Positions 1-8,608 of a stretch of 46,249 nucleotides of DNA are shown here, piece after piece. Location: NCBI GenBank assembly GCA_964588665.1, contig CAZPQQ010000021.1, forward strand, positions 1-46,249, read 5' to 3'. Under the pieces are notes generated by a model, which ran no database searches, was not told where the DNA came from, and was given only the letters and a program-made list of their open reading frames with translations. A program made the position numbers and the translations under genes. Origin of the DNA: UBA2160 sp964588665 (GTDB taxonomy: Bacteria; Chloroflexota; Dehalococcoidia; Lucifugimonadales; UBA1123). Each line of letters begins with the position of its first letter. The stretch's first letter is position 1.

Positions 1-405
1 TGAGGTTGGGTACGTCGATTGATGCCGGTATTCGTGAGTAAGATCGTTTTGGGGGTTGGCCGTTGCTACCGTTGGACACTTGCAGAACGGATGACGTCAT
101 GCGCGCTCACACTCCTCGGGAAAACGAAGATTTAGGCCCGTGATTACGATACAGTCGAAGTATGAAATGAGGGGGAAAGAGGCTTGCTTACAGCAGGGTG
201 GAGTCAGAGTAAATGATACAAGATTGTTGTCAAGGGCATATTTCGACCAGATATGTAGTCTATCACGGCCTGCAACCCCTGTCAAACGCCGCAAACCGCC
301 ACATCCGTCGTGCCTGCGATTGACTCGACGGTGGCGTTCGCCGGTTGCGCCGGCGGTCATGCTCGGTCCGATCCATCGACGGAACCAAGCTCGATTTGCG
401 TCAAG
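1..405. other. Leading intergenic stretch, no gene recognised
   Basis: I see no convincing coding region here. Open frames on both strands lack a ribosome binding site and resemble no family I know. No tRNA-like cloverleaf or terminator was found. Confidence 0.4.
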
Positions 406-651
406 CTATGGCGCGCCCTCCGAAGCCATCGCGGTCAGCGATTCCATGTGGCCTTTGATGTAGCAGTGGCCGAAGTAGTAGACGTTATAGTCGGTGGACT
501 CTCGCGTCTCAGTGTACTCGCGTTTTGGGTCGAGACTGTTTTCGGCCAGGTAGGACCGCACCTTGGCATCGTCCTCCGAGTCCTTCTCAGGGTCGAAAAA
601 CAACAGGACGCGATCCTCGTTTGGGGAGACGGTGATGACTTCCAGCTTCAT
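406..651 (-). CDS. Small hypothetical protein, 81 aa
   Basis: I do not recognise the family. The product is a short acidic soluble protein with no signal peptide or membrane segment. It starts MKLEVITVSPNEDRVLLFF, which looks like the first two beta strands of a small alpha/beta fold, followed by a charged helix (EKDSEDDAKVRSYL). It has a single Cys in YFGHCYIKGHME near residue 64. The start is well supported: GGGAGG lies about 7 nt before the ATG, and a good promoter precedes it on the same strand. The gene stands alone, with the next gene divergent at 1102. Function is unknown, but the expression signals make a real gene likely. Confidence 0.7.
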   Translation of the reverse strand: MKLEVITVSPNEDRVLLFFDPEKDSEDDAKVRSYLAENSLDPKREYTETRESTDYNVYYFGHCYIKGHMESLTAMASEGAP

Positions 652-678
652 GGGTTACCTCCCGATGTCGTCACACGT

Positions 679-707
679 ATTATATCAGGCGCTGTCACGC
701 CTGTGAC
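679..707 (-). promoter_or_regulatory. Sigma-70-type promoter with palindromic operator in the spacer
   Basis: Read on the minus strand, a GTCACA -35 (702-707) is followed by a 17-nt spacer and a perfect TATAAT -10 (679-684), 28 nt upstream of the 81-aa gene. Inside the spacer is the perfect inverted repeat CAGGCG-N6-CGCCTG (686-703). A dyad between -35 and -10 is the classic place for a repressor. The regulator is not identified. Confidence 0.55.
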
Positions 708-1101
708 ACATCATTCGAGGAATAGGAAAACCCCCTGTTACCCGCTTCGCAGAGGAGCTCATTCGCGCGCAGGCCCCAGGGGGCTGATCTGATGAGGCGC
801 CGAATCGGTGAAGATGTCGGCGGCTGTCCCCCCACCGCTATTCATCGTATACGGGAAAATGCGAGGAATCCGCTCCGAAAGTGCGTGGAAGTCGTTTGCC
901 TGTGATGATCGAGCTGGTCCGTCTTCGGTGATTCCGGGCGCTTTCGCGTCGAGTCGAAACGGAATATGATGGGAAGCGCTTGAATTCGAGGAGTCGCAAA
1001 TCCGAATCCTGCCGGTCAACATCCGTGGCCGGGTCCGTCTGATCGCAACTACGAATCGCGGCCGTCATCGCGCGCGGCGCCGCCTTGGACAGGAGAGGTC
1101 C

Positions 1102-2766
1102 ATGCCGAGAATGACAGGAAAACGAGGGCTGATTCGAATGTTGGAGGCCGAGGGCGTCCGGTACGTCTTCGGAAACCCGGGGACGAGCGAGGGCCCAATC
1201 CTCGATGCGCTGGAGGGTGCCCAGGGCATGGAGTACGTGCTCTCCACACAGGAGGGCGTCGCCATGGGCATGGCGGACGGCTACGCGCGCGCCACCGGTA
1301 AAGCCGCGTTCGTAAACCTTCACATCGAAACGGGGCTAGCGAACGGCATCAGCCTGCTGCACAACGCCAACGAAGGCGGCACGCCGCTGGTGCTCACGAG
1401 CGCCAACAAAGATATACGCAAGCTGGCGGAGGGTCGAACTCAACTCGCCGAAATGACGAGGATGTTCACCAAATGGAGCGCCGAGGTCACTCATCCTGAG
1501 CAGATTCCGTCCGTGATGCGGCGGGCTTTCACCGAGGCGATGACGCCCCCGACGGGCCCCGTCTACGTCGCGTTCTCGGCCAATGCGCTGGATGACGAAG
1601 CCGACATGGACATCGTCCCATCAGCGCCCGGGTATCCGCGGGTCCACCCCGACCCCCGCGCCGTGGCCGATGCCAGCGAGCTGCTGTCGCGCGCCGAGAA
1701 CCCGATCATCGTCGTGGGCGACCGGCTGGCGCAGTCGGGCGGTGTGAACGAAGCCGTGCGTCTCGCCGAGGTCACTGGGGCCACGGTCTACGCCGCGTCG
1801 TACTCGGGGATGAACTTCCCGACCGACCACCCGCAGTTCATGGGCCGGATCGCTCCGGGCATGCCGGCGGGTCAGGCGCTGCTGTCGCGAGGCGACGTCG
1901 TGCTGGCCGTCGGGACGAACGTGTTCTCGGGATTCTTCTACTTCTCCGGGCCTGCGCTTGGACCGGCAACCAAGCTCATCCACATCGACTCGGCGCATAG
2001 CGAGATCGGCAAGTCCGAGCCGACGGACATTGGCATCGTAGCCGACCCGAAGTCGGCGCTCGCCGAACTATCCGACGCTTTAGAGTCGGACATGACGGGC
2101 ACTGCTCGGGAGTCGGCCTGCGTTCGGATCGCGGGTCTCGCCCAAGCAAAAGCAGACCAGATCGCAGCGCGCGACCGACGCCTCAGAGATCGGTGGGACT
2201 TGGCGCCGATGTCCGCCGAGCGGATGATGCACGAGATCGCATCCGTCTTGCCGCCCGACACGATCATCGCCGACGACTCGGTCACGAGTCGAGACGCGGT
2301 CCACGACGCGATCGCGTTCAACGAGCCCGGCTCGGTGTTCGGAGAGCGAGGCGGCGCGCTGGGCTGGGGCATGGGCGGAGCGATGGGCGTGAAGCTGGCC
2401 AATCCGGACCGACCCGTCGTCGGCGTCATCGGAGACGGCAGCGCCATGATGACTGTGCAGGCGTTATGGACTGCCGCCAACTCCCGCATCCCGGTCGTCT
2501 ACGTCATCTGCAACAACCGGGCCTACCGCGTCCTCAAGCTCAACATGAACGCTTACAAGACACAAATTTTGGGCGAGCAAGACCCCAAGAGCGACTACCT
2601 GGCAATGGACTTCCCGACCCCGATGAACATAGCCGGGATCGCCGAAGCCATCGGCGTCCACAGTCGCAACATCGAAGACCCAGCCGACCTAGCCCCCGCC
2701 ATGCGCCACGCCCTCAACCTCGGCGCCCCCGCCCTGCTCGACGTGTCGATCGACGGGGCGGTGTAG
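1102..2766 (+). CDS. Thiamine diphosphate-dependent enzyme, benzoylformate decarboxylase-like
   Basis: A 554-aa member of the ThDP enzyme superfamily (acetolactate synthase, benzoylformate decarboxylase, oxalyl-CoA decarboxylase), probably a 2-oxo acid decarboxylase. Domain order is standard: an N-terminal PYR domain with the activating Glu in STQEGVAMGMADGYAR (about residue 51), a central Rossmann-like domain (about 190-330), and a C-terminal PP domain. The PP domain has the metal and diphosphate motif GDGSAMMTVQALWTAANS (about 443-460) followed by NNRAY. Full length for the family. The ATG has AGGAG in front (gacaggagaggtcc). A second ThDP enzyme lies 430 bp downstream on the same strand. 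Substrate cannot be read from sequence. The lack of a regulatory subunit gene nearby argues against a biosynthetic acetolactate synthase. Confidence 0.85.
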   Translation: MPRMTGKRGLIRMLEAEGVRYVFGNPGTSEGPILDALEGAQGMEYVLSTQEGVAMGMADGYARATGKAAFVNLHIETGLANGISLLHNANEGGTPLVLTSANKDIRKLAEGRTQLAEMTRMFTKWSAEVTHPEQIPSVMRRAFTEAMTPPTGPVYVAFSANALDDEADMDIVPSAPGYPRVHPDPRAVADASELLSRAENPIIVVGDRLAQSGGVNEAVRLAEVTGATVYAASYSGMNFPTDHPQFMGRIAPGMPAGQALLSRGDVVLAVGTNVFSGFFYFSGPALGPATKLIHIDSAHSEIGKSEPTDIGIVADPKSALAELSDALESDMTGTARESACVRIAGLAQAKADQIAARDRRLRDRWDLAPMSAERMMHEIASVLPPDTIIADDSVTSRDAVHDAIAFNEPGSVFGERGGALGWGMGGAMGVKLANPDRPVVGVIGDGSAMMTVQALWTAANSRIPVVYVICNNRAYRVLKLNMNAYKTQILGEQDPKSDYLAMDFPTPMNIAGIAEAIGVHSRNIEDPADLAPAMRHALNLGAPALLDVSIDGAV

Positions 2767-2777
2767 ATTCGGTTTGG

Positions 2778-2806
2778 TTGACCATGCGTTCGCGACAACG
2801 TATATT
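2778..2806 (+). promoter_or_regulatory. Sigma-70-type promoter
   Basis: TTGACC (2778-2783), a 17-nt spacer and TATATT (2801-2806) directly after the first ThDP gene. It could drive the second ThDP gene at 3196, leaving a leader of nearly 400 nt that contains the NHL fragment, or it may be the leftover promoter of that decayed gene. Confidence 0.45.
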
Positions 2807-2947
2807 TGCCGAGCGTGGCCGAAATGGCTCGGATGAACGCCGAGGCAAGCCGTGCGCCGGGCGTTCACGCCCAAGCCCAGTCAATATCTCCGACGACGCT
2901 GGCAGCGCGTCTAGCCACCAGAGCGGCCTGAGCCCGGAGGCGATCTG

Positions 2948-3115
2948 ATGCAATGTGGCGACGGAAACGTATTCACTCGGTGGGGCGGCGAGGGCAGCCA
3001 CGATCCCGGTCGACTCGGCGCGCCGCACGGCATCGCCGTCGATTCTCGGGGCGACATATGTATAGGAGAGGTGCTGGAAGGCCAACGAATCCAGAAGTTC
3101 GTCAGGGTTCGCTAG
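2948..3115 (+). pseudogene. Remnant of an NHL-repeat beta-propeller protein
   Basis: A 55-codon open stretch encodes GRLGAPHGIAVDSRGDICIG followed by EVLEGQRIQKF. This is the hallmark of the last blade of NHL-repeat / 6-bladed propeller proteins (consensus like P-x-G-I-A-V-D-x-x-G-x-I-Y-V-x-E ... R-I-Q-K-F). A full protein would have about 300 residues; here an in-frame stop at 2912-2914 precedes the fragment and nothing propeller-like lies further upstream. I read it as the 3' end of a deleted gene left between the two ThDP genes. A free-standing 55-aa protein is unlikely, since one blade does not fold alone. Confidence 0.55.
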
Positions 3116-3195
3116 AGAGGGCGACTTGATCTTGAGCGGTGTCAACCCGCATTATTTGATGTGACGGAAACTACACGACACGAGGAGAGTGACCA

Positions 3196-4842
3196 TTGAA
3201 CGGCGACCAGGCAATAGCAAAGATTCTCAAAGCAGAGGGCGTGGAGTGGATCGCGTGTTTTCCCGCGCAGGGCTTGATTGACGCCTGCACGCAGGCAGGC
3301 ATCAGGCCGGTCTTGGTGCGTCAGGAACGCGCCGGGGTAAACATGGCCGACGCCTTTAGCCGCATCAACAACGGCAACAAGATCGGCGTATTCACGATGC
3401 AGACCGGCCCGGGCGCGGAGAACGCGTTTGGCGGCGTCGCTCAGGCCTACGCCGACTCGGTGCCGATCCTGCTGCTCCCCGGCGGTCAGCCGGGCGGACG
3501 CCAGGACGTTCACCCGAACTTCGAGTCCACGAAAAACTACGGCGGCATCACGAAATATATGGCCACCATCAACCTCCCCGGCCGCATTTCGGAGCTGATG
3601 GGCATGGCATTCAGCCAGCTAAAGCACGGCAGGCCGGGTCCTGTGTTGCTGGAGTTGCCGCGTGACGTCACGGGCGCCGAGATTGCCGAAGACTCCCTGA
3701 ACTACACGCCGGTGAAACCATTCAAATCCGGGGCCGACCCGGACGATGTCCGAGACCTCGTCAAGGCCGTATTGGCCGCGGACTACCCGATCATCAACGC
3801 CGGCCAAGGGGTTCTGTACGCGGAGGCGACCGACGAACTCGTGGAGCTCGCCGAACTCACGAACATACCGGTGTTCACCACCCTGGCCGGAAAGAGCGGG
3901 TTCCCCGAGGACCACGCTTTGGCGCTCGGCACGGGCGCAGGCTCCGGACCGCTGATGGTCCATCGTGCGTTCCAAAAAACAGACTTCATTCTGGGCATCG
4001 GAACCAGCCTAACGATCTCCGGTTTCAACGCTCCGTTGCCTACGGGCAAGATTATGGCGCAAGTGACGAACTGCGCCGAGGACGTCAACAAAGACTACCG
4101 AATCGCACTCGGCGCGATTGGCGACGCGAAACTGGTGCTTCGCCAGATGATCGAGGAAGTCAAGAGCCAGGTCGGCGAGCACGGCAGGGGCGACGTTCAC
4201 GGCGTCGCGGCCGAGGTCGCTAAAGACAAGGCTGAATGGATGGCCGAGTGGTCGCCGCGTCTCAACTCCGACGAAGTGCCCATCAGTCCTTACCGAGTTT
4301 TGACCGAGCTCACGAAAGCGATCAACCCTCGCGACGCCATCGTAACCCACGACTCCGGCTACCCGAGAGAGCAGTTCGTGCCTTTCTGGCCCGCGCTGAA
4401 CCCGCGCAGCTACATCGGCTGGGGCAAGTCGACGCAACTCGGCTACGGCCTCGGTTTGGCCCTGGGCGCCAAACTCGCCGCTCCCGAAAAGACGGTCGTC
4501 AACGTCATGGGCGACGCGGCCTTCGGCATGTCCGGGCTGGACATCGAAACTGCCGCCCGGTCAGAGATACCTATCCTCACGGTGGTTCTGAACAACGGAG
4601 TCATGACCCACTACGGCGCCAGCATGCCTGCCGCCACCGAGCGGTGGGGCAGCAACCGCCTGGGCGGTGAGTACGCCAAAGTCGCCGAAGCCTTGGGCGC
4701 GTACGGCGAAAGGGTCGAATCCCCGGACCAGATCGGACCCGCGATCCATCGGGCTCTCGAAGCGAACAAATCCGGTCAGCCCGCCCTGCTTGAAATGATG
4801 ACCAAGGAGGAGGAGACCATCTCGCGATACTGGGGGCAATAG
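3196..4842 (+). CDS. Thiamine diphosphate-dependent enzyme, acetolactate synthase-like
   Basis: A 548-aa ThDP enzyme of the acetolactate synthase-like family. The PYR domain carries the catalytic Glu in LVRQERAGVNMADAFSR (about residue 50) and a TGPGAENAFGG loop. The central domain spans roughly 185-330. The PP domain has GWGKSTQLGYGLGLALGAKL and the metal motif GDAAFGMSGLDIETAARS ending in NN (about 438-463). Translation probably starts at TTG 3196, because GAGGAGAG sits about 7 nt upstream and no ATG is better placed. It is only distantly similar to the first ThDP protein (different loop motifs), so the two are not a recent tandem duplication. The actual 2-oxo acid substrate is unknown. Confidence 0.82.
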   Translation: MNGDQAIAKILKAEGVEWIACFPAQGLIDACTQAGIRPVLVRQERAGVNMADAFSRINNGNKIGVFTMQTGPGAENAFGGVAQAYADSVPILLLPGGQPGGRQDVHPNFESTKNYGGITKYMATINLPGRISELMGMAFSQLKHGRPGPVLLELPRDVTGAEIAEDSLNYTPVKPFKSGADPDDVRDLVKAVLAADYPIINAGQGVLYAEATDELVELAELTNIPVFTTLAGKSGFPEDHALALGTGAGSGPLMVHRAFQKTDFILGIGTSLTISGFNAPLPTGKIMAQVTNCAEDVNKDYRIALGAIGDAKLVLRQMIEEVKSQVGEHGRGDVHGVAAEVAKDKAEWMAEWSPRLNSDEVPISPYRVLTELTKAINPRDAIVTHDSGYPREQFVPFWPALNPRSYIGWGKSTQLGYGLGLALGAKLAAPEKTVVNVMGDAAFGMSGLDIETAARSEIPILTVVLNNGVMTHYGASMPAATERWGSNRLGGEYAKVAEALGAYGERVESPDQIGPAIHRALEANKSGQPALLEMMTKEEETISRYWGQ

Positions 4843-5026
4843 CAGCGAAGGTTGTCTCGTCTTCTCGACGCGCGGAATGATCCAGCGGATGGAGCCCATG
4901 AATCGAGTGAAGCGTACGATCGTTGAGACAACCGAATTCGATGGGTGCATCCTCGGGTCGTATCACAGTCGAAATCGGAACCGGGTCGGGCTGGAGGCAG
5001 TTAGGCCCCGATAATCCAACACAGGA

Positions 5027-5060
5027 AAGAGGCGGCGCCTTCATCGAGGCGCCGCCTCTT
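5027..5060 (+). terminator. Hairpin terminator
   Basis: A perfect 13-bp stem (5027-5039 with 5048-5060) with an 8-nt loop. The left arm is aagaggcggcgcc, and a further A-T pair extends the stem. It lies 185 nt after the second ThDP gene and ends in only a short T run, so it may work as a terminator or as an mRNA 3'-end stabiliser. Confidence 0.65.
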
Positions 5061-5225
5061 TGCGTCCTGCCGGTTCGCTGGACTCGTACGAACGCAAGCA
5101 CGACGACTCAGCAGCGCCGACGAGAACGATTCACTCGTGGATCAAGGGGCGGCGCTGGCCGGACACGACGTTGGGATGCAACGAATTGATGCGGTCGCAT
5201 CGACATACGAGAGGGCCTGTGGTAC

Positions 5226-5270
5226 ATTTAACGTGATCTTATTCACTACATGAATATAATTGCGTTAAAT
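5226..5270 (+). promoter_or_regulatory. AT-rich promoter/operator region of the SorC regulator
   Basis: A perfect 8-bp inverted repeat, ATTTAACG (5226-5233) and CGTTAAAT (5263-5270), flanks a strikingly AT-rich core. Inside are a second dyad GTGA-N6-TCAC (5233-5246) and a perfect TATAAT -10 element (5255-5260). The arms are 37 bp apart centre to centre. SorC/DeoR-type sugar-responsive regulators commonly bind such sites upstream of their own gene; binding here is inference from position. Confidence 0.5.
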
Positions 5271-5358
5271 ATTCGCAACGTCTGTAATGTCGATTCACGT
5301 CCCATTGGGCGAATGGTGAACCGGTAGTCGTACACTCAGCCCAAGCGAGTAGGATTCC

Positions 5359-6465
5359 ATGTCGACACGAAGCCGCCGAGGCCAAAACCATAGGACCGAC
5401 TACGGAGAACTCGTCGAGATTGCACGCCTTTATTTTCAGTCAGGCGCAACTCAAACTGAGATCGCCCATGCTTTGGGTATACCCCAGGCCAGGGTTTCGC
5501 GGCTGCTGCGTCAGGCCGAGGACGAGGAGATCGTCCAGCATGTGATCTTCCCGCCGCCCTTGCGCAGGCTGGAGTCCGCGATGATGCGCAGGCTCGCCGG
5601 CAAGGGCGTTGGCGACGTTCGTGTTGTCCCACGCGGCATCGGGCTGAACGCCGGGAAGAACGAGGAGAACCTGGGCACGGTGACCGCGGGGTATCTCGTC
5701 GATGCCCTCGTGGATCATCCGGGAGACACCGTCAGCATCTGCATGGCCTGCGGCAACACTCTGCTCTCGGTGATAACCCACTTCATCGAGCACCTGCGCA
5801 GGCAGCCGAACGTGCTGGAACAGCTAAAGCAAAAGACCATTGTGCTCTATCCACTGAGCCTGTACTGGGAGCCGACGTTGCGCTTCCACATCGACAGCGA
5901 GTATCCGTCAACCAGCATCTACCCGTCGGCGTTGGTCGTCTATCTGGCCATGCGGCTCATGACGCTCGGGTGCAAGGTCATCGCCCACGCGCCGCAGCCG
6001 CCGCTGGATTTCTACAGAGAACTCGACAGCATGAGCGAAGATGAACGTGTGCGGCAGGTGACCAAGTACAAGGAGTATCTGGAAGGCGCAAAGGCCGCGG
6101 ACATATTCGTGCTGGGCATCGGCGCCGGTCAACACGATCAGCGCTACCGGCGAGTGCTGGACGACCTTGCCGTCGATCTGGCCGACGAACGAGGCATGGC
6201 GGGCGAGATCGGGTACCAGCCCTTCGACTCCAACGGTGAATTCGTCGACTTTTCGAAGCTGATAGCCGTCACGGGCGACGAGCTTGCCCGGCTGTCCGAC
6301 GGTCCGGCCAAGGTCATCGCCGCCGCGGGTGGCGAGGGCAAGGCCGGCGCCATCGAAGCGCTGCTCAACCGGGATCGCTTGCCGTTCAACGTGTTCATCA
6401 CGGACGAGGCCATCGCCGACAGGTTCGACACCCAGTCCGGGGCGCCGTTCACTGAGGCTTGGTAA
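5359..6465 (+). CDS. SorC-family transcriptional regulator (sugar-binding)
   Basis: A 368-aa regulator. An N-terminal helix-turn-helix (about residues 15-58) contains QTEIAHALGIPQARVSRLLR. It is followed by a large SorC-type sugar-phosphate-binding domain, recognisable at its C-terminus by KVIAAAGGEGKAGAIEALL and VFITDEAIADRF. Members respond to phosphorylated sugars. The genes immediately downstream are fructose-1,6-bisphosphatase (58 bp gap) and aldolase, so it is probably a local regulator of gluconeogenesis responding to a sugar phosphate such as fructose-1,6-bisphosphate. The effector is inferred by analogy with CggR, not shown. The start has TAGGA about 5 nt upstream. The central region (about residues 90-250) is longer than in many SorC proteins. 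Confidence 0.85.
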   Translation: MSTRSRRGQNHRTDYGELVEIARLYFQSGATQTEIAHALGIPQARVSRLLRQAEDEEIVQHVIFPPPLRRLESAMMRRLAGKGVGDVRVVPRGIGLNAGKNEENLGTVTAGYLVDALVDHPGDTVSICMACGNTLLSVITHFIEHLRRQPNVLEQLKQKTIVLYPLSLYWEPTLRFHIDSEYPSTSIYPSALVVYLAMRLMTLGCKVIAHAPQPPLDFYRELDSMSEDERVRQVTKYKEYLEGAKAADIFVLGIGAGQHDQRYRRVLDDLAVDLADERGMAGEIGYQPFDSNGEFVDFSKLIAVTGDELARLSDGPAKVIAAAGGEGKAGAIEALLNRDRLPFNVFITDEAIADRFDTQSGAPFTEAW

Positions 6466-6522
6466 GCAATCGTCGTCAGCGCGACCAAAGGGCTCGCGGA
6501 GCCGGAAATTCAGGGAGACAGC

Positions 6523-7506
6523 ATGGCATCATCGACTTTGACACACCCCGGAACTCTCGACGAATACGCGGCCGTCGCCTGGAGCAGCGACACACGCTAC
6601 GACGGGCTCGACGTGGTCATCTCCGCGATCGCTGAAGGCGCCTGCCGGATTCAGGCGTTGGTGCGAGCTGCGACTCTTGCCAATGTGATCGGGGCTACCG
6701 GGGAAATCAACGTTCAGGGCGAGATCGTACAGCTTCTCGACATGGCTGCGTCGAACACGTTCGTGAACTTTCTCAGCGAGAGCGGCCGTGTCGCCGCCAT
6801 CGGCTCGGAGGAGATCGAGGAGACGGTCCTCGTCGGACACGGCTCGCGTCACAATTACATCGTGCAGATGGATCCGCTGGACGGCTCGTCGAACATCGAC
6901 GTGGCGATAAGCATCGGCTCTATCTTCGGGATCTGGCGCCGAGAAGCCGACGACCCGGTCTCCGACGAGTCATTGCTCCGCCCCGGAAACGAGCAGATCG
7001 CCGCCGCATACGTGGTTTACGGCTCGAGCACGGTGCTCGTGGTCGCGGTCGAAAACAGCGTTCAAGGCTTCACTTTGGACCCCGACGCGGACGACTTCGT
7101 CTTGACGCACCCAGACCTCCGGGTGCCCGACAAGTGCTCGTGCTATAGTGCCAACGAGGGCAACTTCAATAAGCTGGACTGCTCGACGCAGAAAGCCTTC
7201 ACCGCGTTGCGGGACACCTACTCGCTACGTTACGTGGGATCGCTAGTGGCGGATTTTCATCGCAACCTGCTCAAGGGCGGCATTTTCCTGTATCCGGGCG
7301 ACCCAACGGCCCCGAACGGTAAGCTAAGATTCATGTACGAAGCCAACCCCCTGGGATACGTAGTAGAACAGGCCGGAGGGGCTGCGTCGTCGGGAACGCA
7401 GCGCATATTGGACATTCAACCGGAGCGGCTGCATCAGCGAACCCCGCTTATCATCGGCAACAAAGACGTTGTGGAGCAGACTGTGTCGATCATGGGTGGG
7501 AAATAG
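6523..7506 (+). CDS. fbp: Fructose-1,6-bisphosphatase class 1
   Basis: A 327-aa cytosolic Mg-dependent phosphatase that hydrolyses fructose-1,6-bisphosphate to fructose-6-phosphate, the irreversible step of gluconeogenesis. The class 1 signature is present: the metal-binding loop MDPLDGSSNIDVAISIGSIF (about residues 111-130), then RYVGSLVADFHRNLLKGGIF and GKLRFMYEANPLGYVVEQAG toward the C-terminus. Length is normal. It starts at ATG after a weak AGGGAGA and lies between the SorC regulator and the class I aldolase, with gaps of about 50 nt, so the three probably form one transcript. Confidence 0.95.
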   Translation: MASSTLTHPGTLDEYAAVAWSSDTRYDGLDVVISAIAEGACRIQALVRAATLANVIGATGEINVQGEIVQLLDMAASNTFVNFLSESGRVAAIGSEEIEETVLVGHGSRHNYIVQMDPLDGSSNIDVAISIGSIFGIWRREADDPVSDESLLRPGNEQIAAAYVVYGSSTVLVVAVENSVQGFTLDPDADDFVLTHPDLRVPDKCSCYSANEGNFNKLDCSTQKAFTALRDTYSLRYVGSLVADFHRNLLKGGIFLYPGDPTAPNGKLRFMYEANPLGYVVEQAGGAASSGTQRILDIQPERLHQRTPLIIGNKDVVEQTVSIMGGK

Positions 7507-7551
7507 CAGGAACAACCGTCTGCGACAGCCCGCGAGAAAAGGAGACTAACC

Positions 7552-8592
7552 GTGAACCTGGGCGAACTTACCAAAAACGCAAGGGCCATCGTGGCGCCGG
7601 GCAAGGGCATTCTTGCGGCGGACGAGAGCACCGGGACGATCAAGAAGCGATTCGACTCGATTAACGTCGAGTCCACCGAGGCGAGCCGCCTCAACTATCG
7701 GGAGATGCTCTTCAGGACCCCTGGGGCGTCAGAGTTCATCAGCGGCGTCATTCTGTACGACGAGACATTGCGACAAAATAGCGCTCAAGACGGCGCCCCG
7801 CTGGTGAAGGTGCTTCAGGACCAGGGCATCATCCCCGGCATAAAAGTCGACAAGAGCACGAATCCGCTAGCCGGGTCAAAGGGCGAACTGACCACCGACG
7901 GCATCGACGGACTCCGCGACCGCGCCGCCGAATACTACGCCCTCGGCGCTAGGTTCACGAAGTGGCGGGCGGTCATCACGATCGGCGACGGCATGCCAAG
8001 CCGTCAGTGCATCGAAGCAAACGCACAACTGTTGGCGCGCTTCGCAGCGCTGAGCCAGGAAGCCAACCTTGTGCCCATCGTGGAACCAGAGGTGCTGATG
8101 GACGGCGCCCACACCATCGACCAGTGCTTCGAGGCTACAGAGGAGACGCTGCGAGAAGTGTACTACCAGCTTGGCCGCCACGGCGTCAGCCTGGAGGGCT
8201 CGTTGCTGAAGCCCAACATGGTCCTATCCGGCAAGAGCGCTGCAAGCAGGGCAAACGCAGAAGAGGTCGCCGAGAATACGATCACCTGCTTCCAACGCAC
8301 GATTCCCGCCGCGGTCCCCGGCGTCCTATTCCTCTCCGGGGGGCAGAGCGACGAGGAGGCGACAGTCAACCTCAACGCCATCGCCAAGCGTGCCGCCGCC
8401 GTCGGCGTGCCCTGGCAAATGACCTTCTCCTACGGACGCGGCCTCCAAGCTGCGCCGCTGCAGGCGTGGGGCGGATCAGCGGGCAACCTGGAGAAGGCGT
8501 CACAAGCCTACTACCATCGAGCTCGCGTGACCGCCGCCGCTCGTAGGGGCGAATACACGCCGGCGATGGAGGCGGTCGCGGCCGCCGACTAG
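7552..8592 (+). CDS. Class I fructose-bisphosphate aldolase
   Basis: A 346-aa Schiff-base aldolase of the animal/plant-like class I family, interconverting fructose-1,6-bisphosphate with dihydroxyacetone phosphate and glyceraldehyde-3-phosphate. Motifs: GKGILAADESTGTIKKRF (about residues 21-38), FTKWRAVI, VPIVEPEVLMDG, and the Schiff-base lysine region EGSLLKPNMVL. The C-terminus has GVLFLSGGQSDEEAT and TFSYGRGLQ. Start GTG 7552 is preceded by AAAAGGAG. It follows fbp by 45 nt and precedes rdgB by 16 nt, so it is central in an operon. Pairing with fbp points to gluconeogenic flux. Confidence 0.94.
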   Translation: MNLGELTKNARAIVAPGKGILAADESTGTIKKRFDSINVESTEASRLNYREMLFRTPGASEFISGVILYDETLRQNSAQDGAPLVKVLQDQGIIPGIKVDKSTNPLAGSKGELTTDGIDGLRDRAAEYYALGARFTKWRAVITIGDGMPSRQCIEANAQLLARFAALSQEANLVPIVEPEVLMDGAHTIDQCFEATEETLREVYYQLGRHGVSLEGSLLKPNMVLSGKSAASRANAEEVAENTITCFQRTIPAAVPGVLFLSGGQSDEEATVNLNAIAKRAAAVGVPWQMTFSYGRGLQAAPLQAWGGSAGNLEKASQAYYHRARVTAAARRGEYTPAMEAVAAAD

Positions 8593-8608
8593 GCCGCGAT
8601 GCGCACCT

